Assembly: GCA_035534455.1 (NCBI GenBank) | Contig: DATLRV010000048.1 | Coordinates: 1-64,000, forward strand | Direction: 5' to 3' | Source: JAJYVT01 sp035534455 | GTDB taxonomy: Bacteria; Actinomycetota; Acidimicrobiia; Acidimicrobiales; RAAP-2 | DNA length: 64,000 bases | Shown: one piece after another, positions 61,597-64,000 of the stretch | Layout: each line of letters begins with the position of its first letter | How positions within the stretch are numbered: the stretch's first letter is position 1 | Position numbers and translations under genes: made by a program | The notes under the pieces: generated by a model | What the model was told of the DNA's origin: nothing | Databases searched by the model: none | The model's input: only the letters and a program-made list of their open reading frames with translations

Positions 61597-64000
61597 TCAT
61601 CCGGTCGGCGGAGCCAGCGGGCCGTCACCGTCCCGCTCGGCCACCAGCTCGTAGTCCGGGTTCAGGATCGCGAGCCTCCGCCCCCATGCGCCGACCATGC
61701 CCTCGGCCACGAGCCTCGCGCCCGGCTCGATCCCCGGAATACGCGGCCGACCCTGGAAGACGAGGAGGATCCCGCCCGTGCGGTCGGCGAGCGTGGCTTC
61801 GAGGTTCGACGTGCCGGCGCGTGGCTGGACGGTGACGGATTTCACTCGGCCCGCCACACGAACCCGCTGGCGCCACTCGACCTCGCCGATCGGGCGGGTG
61901 TCCGCCGCGCGTCGGGCGAGCGCGAGATCGGCCCCGGAAAGCGGCTCGCGTTCACGCTCCTTCCGGTCGCGTTCCTCCCGGCGCTCCTCCTTGCGTTCGG
62001 CACGCTCGGCGCGCTCGGTGGCCTTCCTCGCGGTCCGGTCTTCCTCTACACGGTCGGGTACACGGTCGGGGCCTTCCTGGCCGGGGGGCTCGAGGCGGGC
62101 CACTTCTCCTTCTTCTCCTTCTTCTCCTTCTTCTCCTTGTTCTCTTCGTTCTCTGGCTCCTCCCCCTTCGCGTGCAGGTGCCCGCTCGCCCGATCGCCCG
62201 GGCGTCTCGGCGTCCGTAGTTTCGGCGCCCCTGCCCTCGGCGGCCCTGCCCTCGGCGGCCGTGCCCTCGGCGGCCGTGCGCTGGGCGGCCGTGCGCTGGG
62301 CGGCCGTGCGCTCGGTGCCCCTGCCCTCGGCGGCCGTGCGCTCGGCGGTCATGCGGCGGTCGGCGATGCGGCGGGCGGCGGCAGAGCGCTGCACGCCGCG
62401 CCCGGGGACACCGCGAAGGTTGTAGGGGACGATGGTTGCGCTGACGTGCGGGACCAGGCTCACGACCCCGGCGATCTTGTCCGCCGTACGGTCGTGGAGC
62501 AGCCGCTGCCAACCCCATACGAACCCACGGCGCGGCAGCAGGACGGTGCACTCGGTGTCGCCGTCGGCGACGGTGTCGGCCACGAGCTCGAGCGCTGCAC
62601 GTCCCAGCCGGCGGTCGGGCGTGTCGACGACGTCGAGCGGCAGCCGTGCCAGCCCGAGCCGTCCCCACTCCGCCTCCAGGCTCGTCGTGGCGCGGCTGTC
62701 GATGTCGAAGTGGACAGCCCGGAGCTCGTCAGGTGAGAGCGTGCGCGCGTACTGGATCGCCCTGGCGGTCGCCATGTCGAGGTCGTCGACGAGGACGATG
62801 ACGACGTGGCGCCGGAGGAGCGGCGACTCGGTGACCTTCGCGGCGCTCACCTCGAGGACCTCGCCCTCCTCCTGGTACTGCTTGTGGAGCCGGAGCAGGG
62901 CGAGGAAGCCGAGTGGGAGGATGACCACGATCGCCCAGGCCCCCTCGGTGAACTTGGTGACGATGATGATCGCGTCGACGATGCCGGCCAGCACTCCCGC
63001 GGTGCCGTTGATCACCGCGCCGCGCCGCCAATGCCGCTCGCGGTGGCGCAGGTGGTACCGGAGCATCCCGAGCCCGGCCATGGTGAAGCCGGTGAACACG
63101 CCGATGGCGTAGAGCGGGATGAGACTGTCCACCTTCGCTTGCGAGCCGATGAGCAACAAGACGGACACCACCGTGAGGGCGATGATCCCCGTCGAGAAGA
63201 CGAGGCGGTGCCCGCGCCGGTTGAGCTGGCGCGGGAGGTAAGAGTCCGCCGCAGCGAAGCTCGCGAGATAGGGGAAGCCGGTGAAGCTCGTGTTCGCGGC
63301 AAGGACGAGAATGAGCATCGTCGACGCCTGGAGGAGGACGAACCCCGTCTGGCCGAGTGCGCCGGTGCCGTAGACGTACTTGGCGATCTGCGCGATGACC
63401 GTCGGGGTGCCGGAGATCCGGGGCGCAGGATGCGTCAACGCGGCGAGCGAGCTCATCCCGAGGACGAGCGAGCCGAGGATCGTCGCCATCCACATCATCG
63501 TGATCCGGGCATTGCGCGCCTCGGGCTGGCGGAAGATGCTCACGCCGTTCGAGATGGCCTCGGTCCCGGTGAGCGCCGAGCCGCCGGACGCGAACGAGCG
63601 CAGGATCACGAAGAGGCCCGCCCCGTAGAGAAGGCCGCTTCCCGGCGCGCCTACGTGGAACGCCCCGGCGACGTGGATCGAGTGGGTGACGAGCTGGCCC
63701 GCCAACGCGCGGTACGTGCCCACCACGATCAGCACCGCCATGTTGGCGACGAAGAAGTAGGTGGGCACCGCGAAGACCCGTCCGGCCTCCCGGACGCCCC
63801 GGAGGTTCGCGTAGCAGATCAACACGACGAGACCGACGGAGATCCACGTGGTCTCCGGCGCGAGCGACGGGAAGACGGACGTCAGCGCGGCGACGCCGGC
63901 GGCGACCGACACCGCGACGGTGAGGGTGTAGTCGATGAGCAGGGACATCGCCGCGATCTGCGCGATCCGCGGACCGAAGTTCTCGCGCGACACCACGTAG
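61597..64000 (-). CDS. APC-family transporter joined to an OB-fold domain (5' end cut by window)
   Basis: At least 800 residues. The N-terminal part is an APC permease missing its first helices (VSREN... is mid-protein), with 10 or so helices and a cytoplasmic domain ending HVSATIVPYNLRG. A roughly 130-residue Arg/Glu/Ala/Thr linker follows, encoded by repeats. The last 90 residues form an OB-fold (WRQRVRVAGRVKSVTVQP; GILLVFQGRPRIPGIEPG) like the small stand-alone OB proteins of actinobacteria. An in-frame GTG at 62103 preceded by several GGAG could start the OB part separately. Confidence 0.8.
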   Translation of the reverse strand, partial: YVVSRENFGPRIAQIAAMSLLIDYTLTVAVSVAAGVAALTSVFPSLAPETTWISVGLVVLICYANLRGVREAGRVFAVPTYFFVANMAVLIVVGTYRALAGQLVTHSIHVAGAFHVGAPGSGLLYGAGLFVILRSFASGGSALTGTEAISNGVSIFRQPEARNARITMMWMATILGSLVLGMSSLAALTHPAPRISGTPTVIAQIAKYVYGTGALGQTGFVLLQASTMLILVLAANTSFTGFPYLASFAAADSYLPRQLNRRGHRLVFSTGIIALTVVSVLLLIGSQAKVDSLIPLYAIGVFTGFTMAGLGMLRYHLRHRERHWRRGAVINGTAGVLAGIVDAIIIVTKFTEGAWAIVVILPLGFLALLRLHKQYQEEGEVLEVSAAKVTESPLLRRHVVIVLVDDLDMATARAIQYARTLSPDELRAVHFDIDSRATTSLEAEWGRLGLARLPLDVVDTPDRRLGRAALELVADTVADGDTECTVLLPRRGFVWGWQRLLHDRTADKIAGVVSLVPHVSATIVPYNLRGVPGRGVQRSAAARRIADRRMTAERTAAEGRGTERTAAQRTAAQRTAAEGTAAEGRAAEGRGAETTDAETPGRSGERAPAREGGGARERREQGEEGEEGEEGEVARLEPPGQEGPDRVPDRVEEDRTARKATERAERAERKEERREERDRKEREREPLSGADLALARRAADTRPIGEVEWRQRVRVAGRVKSVTVQPRAGTSNLEATLADRTGGILLVFQGRPRIPGIEPGARLVAEGMVGAWGRRLAILNPDYELVAERDGDGPLAPPTG

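Overview
The window is very GC-rich, bacterial and gene-dense. It is almost certainly from the Actinomycetota. The order hpt, folE, folP, folB, folK, DUF2520, panC, nadB, coaX, lysS, clpC, disA, carD, ispD, ispF, rlmB closely follows the mycobacterial core chromosome. Other supporting marks are CarD, an actinobacterial-type coproheme decarboxylase, an RsrA/SigR-like sigma/anti-sigma pair, an LpdA-type flavoprotein, glucosyl-3-phosphoglycerate synthase, and many genes whose start codon lies 6-7 nt after a TANNNT -10 box (leaderless transcription). A deep, non-mycobacterial lineage such as Acidimicrobiia fits best, but that is inference.

Layout. 1-2452: an IS1595-type transposase and a DUF222/HNH endonuclease (accessory). 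2585-11121: a catabolic block with a class III extradiol dioxygenase (HpaD-like), a glutamine-synthetase-like ligase, an HpaE-like aldehyde dehydrogenase, an HpaG-like fumarylacetoacetate-hydrolase protein, an acetoacetate-decarboxylase-like protein, an LpdA flavoprotein and an aromatic-amino-acid-type decarboxylase. 11141-16980: GNAT and NUDIX enzymes, two small Cys-rich proteins, LarE, HemQ (with a putative leader ORF), GroEL under a CIRCE operator, and a ubiquitin-like sulfur carrier coupled to threonine synthase. 16977-25321: ThrC, GpgS, a variant GT20 enzyme, MetB, a cystathionine beta-synthase with an extra N-terminal region, OtsB and a LytR_C protein. 25362-32782: rlmB-ispF-ispD-carD, disA and clpC. 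33442-46402: polyprenyl synthase, then a long minus-strand vitamin/tRNA/salvage operon (lysS, coaX, nadB, panC, DUF2520, folK, folB, a degenerate phosphatase, folP, folE, hpt, tilS, metalloprotease). 46399-51279: anti-sigma and ECF sigma factors, then PgeF-MurL-MurD2, a peptidoglycan module that should install D-Glu by epimerising L-Glu on the nucleotide precursor. 51248-64000: FAD oxidase directly behind tRNA-Thr(CGT), two small hypotheticals, holB-tmk-topA, proton-pumping pyrophosphatase, and an APC transporter joined in frame to an OB-fold domain (cut by the window edge).

Two themes recur. Start/stop overlaps of 4 bp (ATGA/GTGA) tie many genes into translationally coupled operons. Short tandem arrays (7-17 bp units, a different unit each time) sit in many gene gaps and also build low-complexity protein segments in RlmB, NadB, ThrC, MurD2, TopA and the APC-OB protein.
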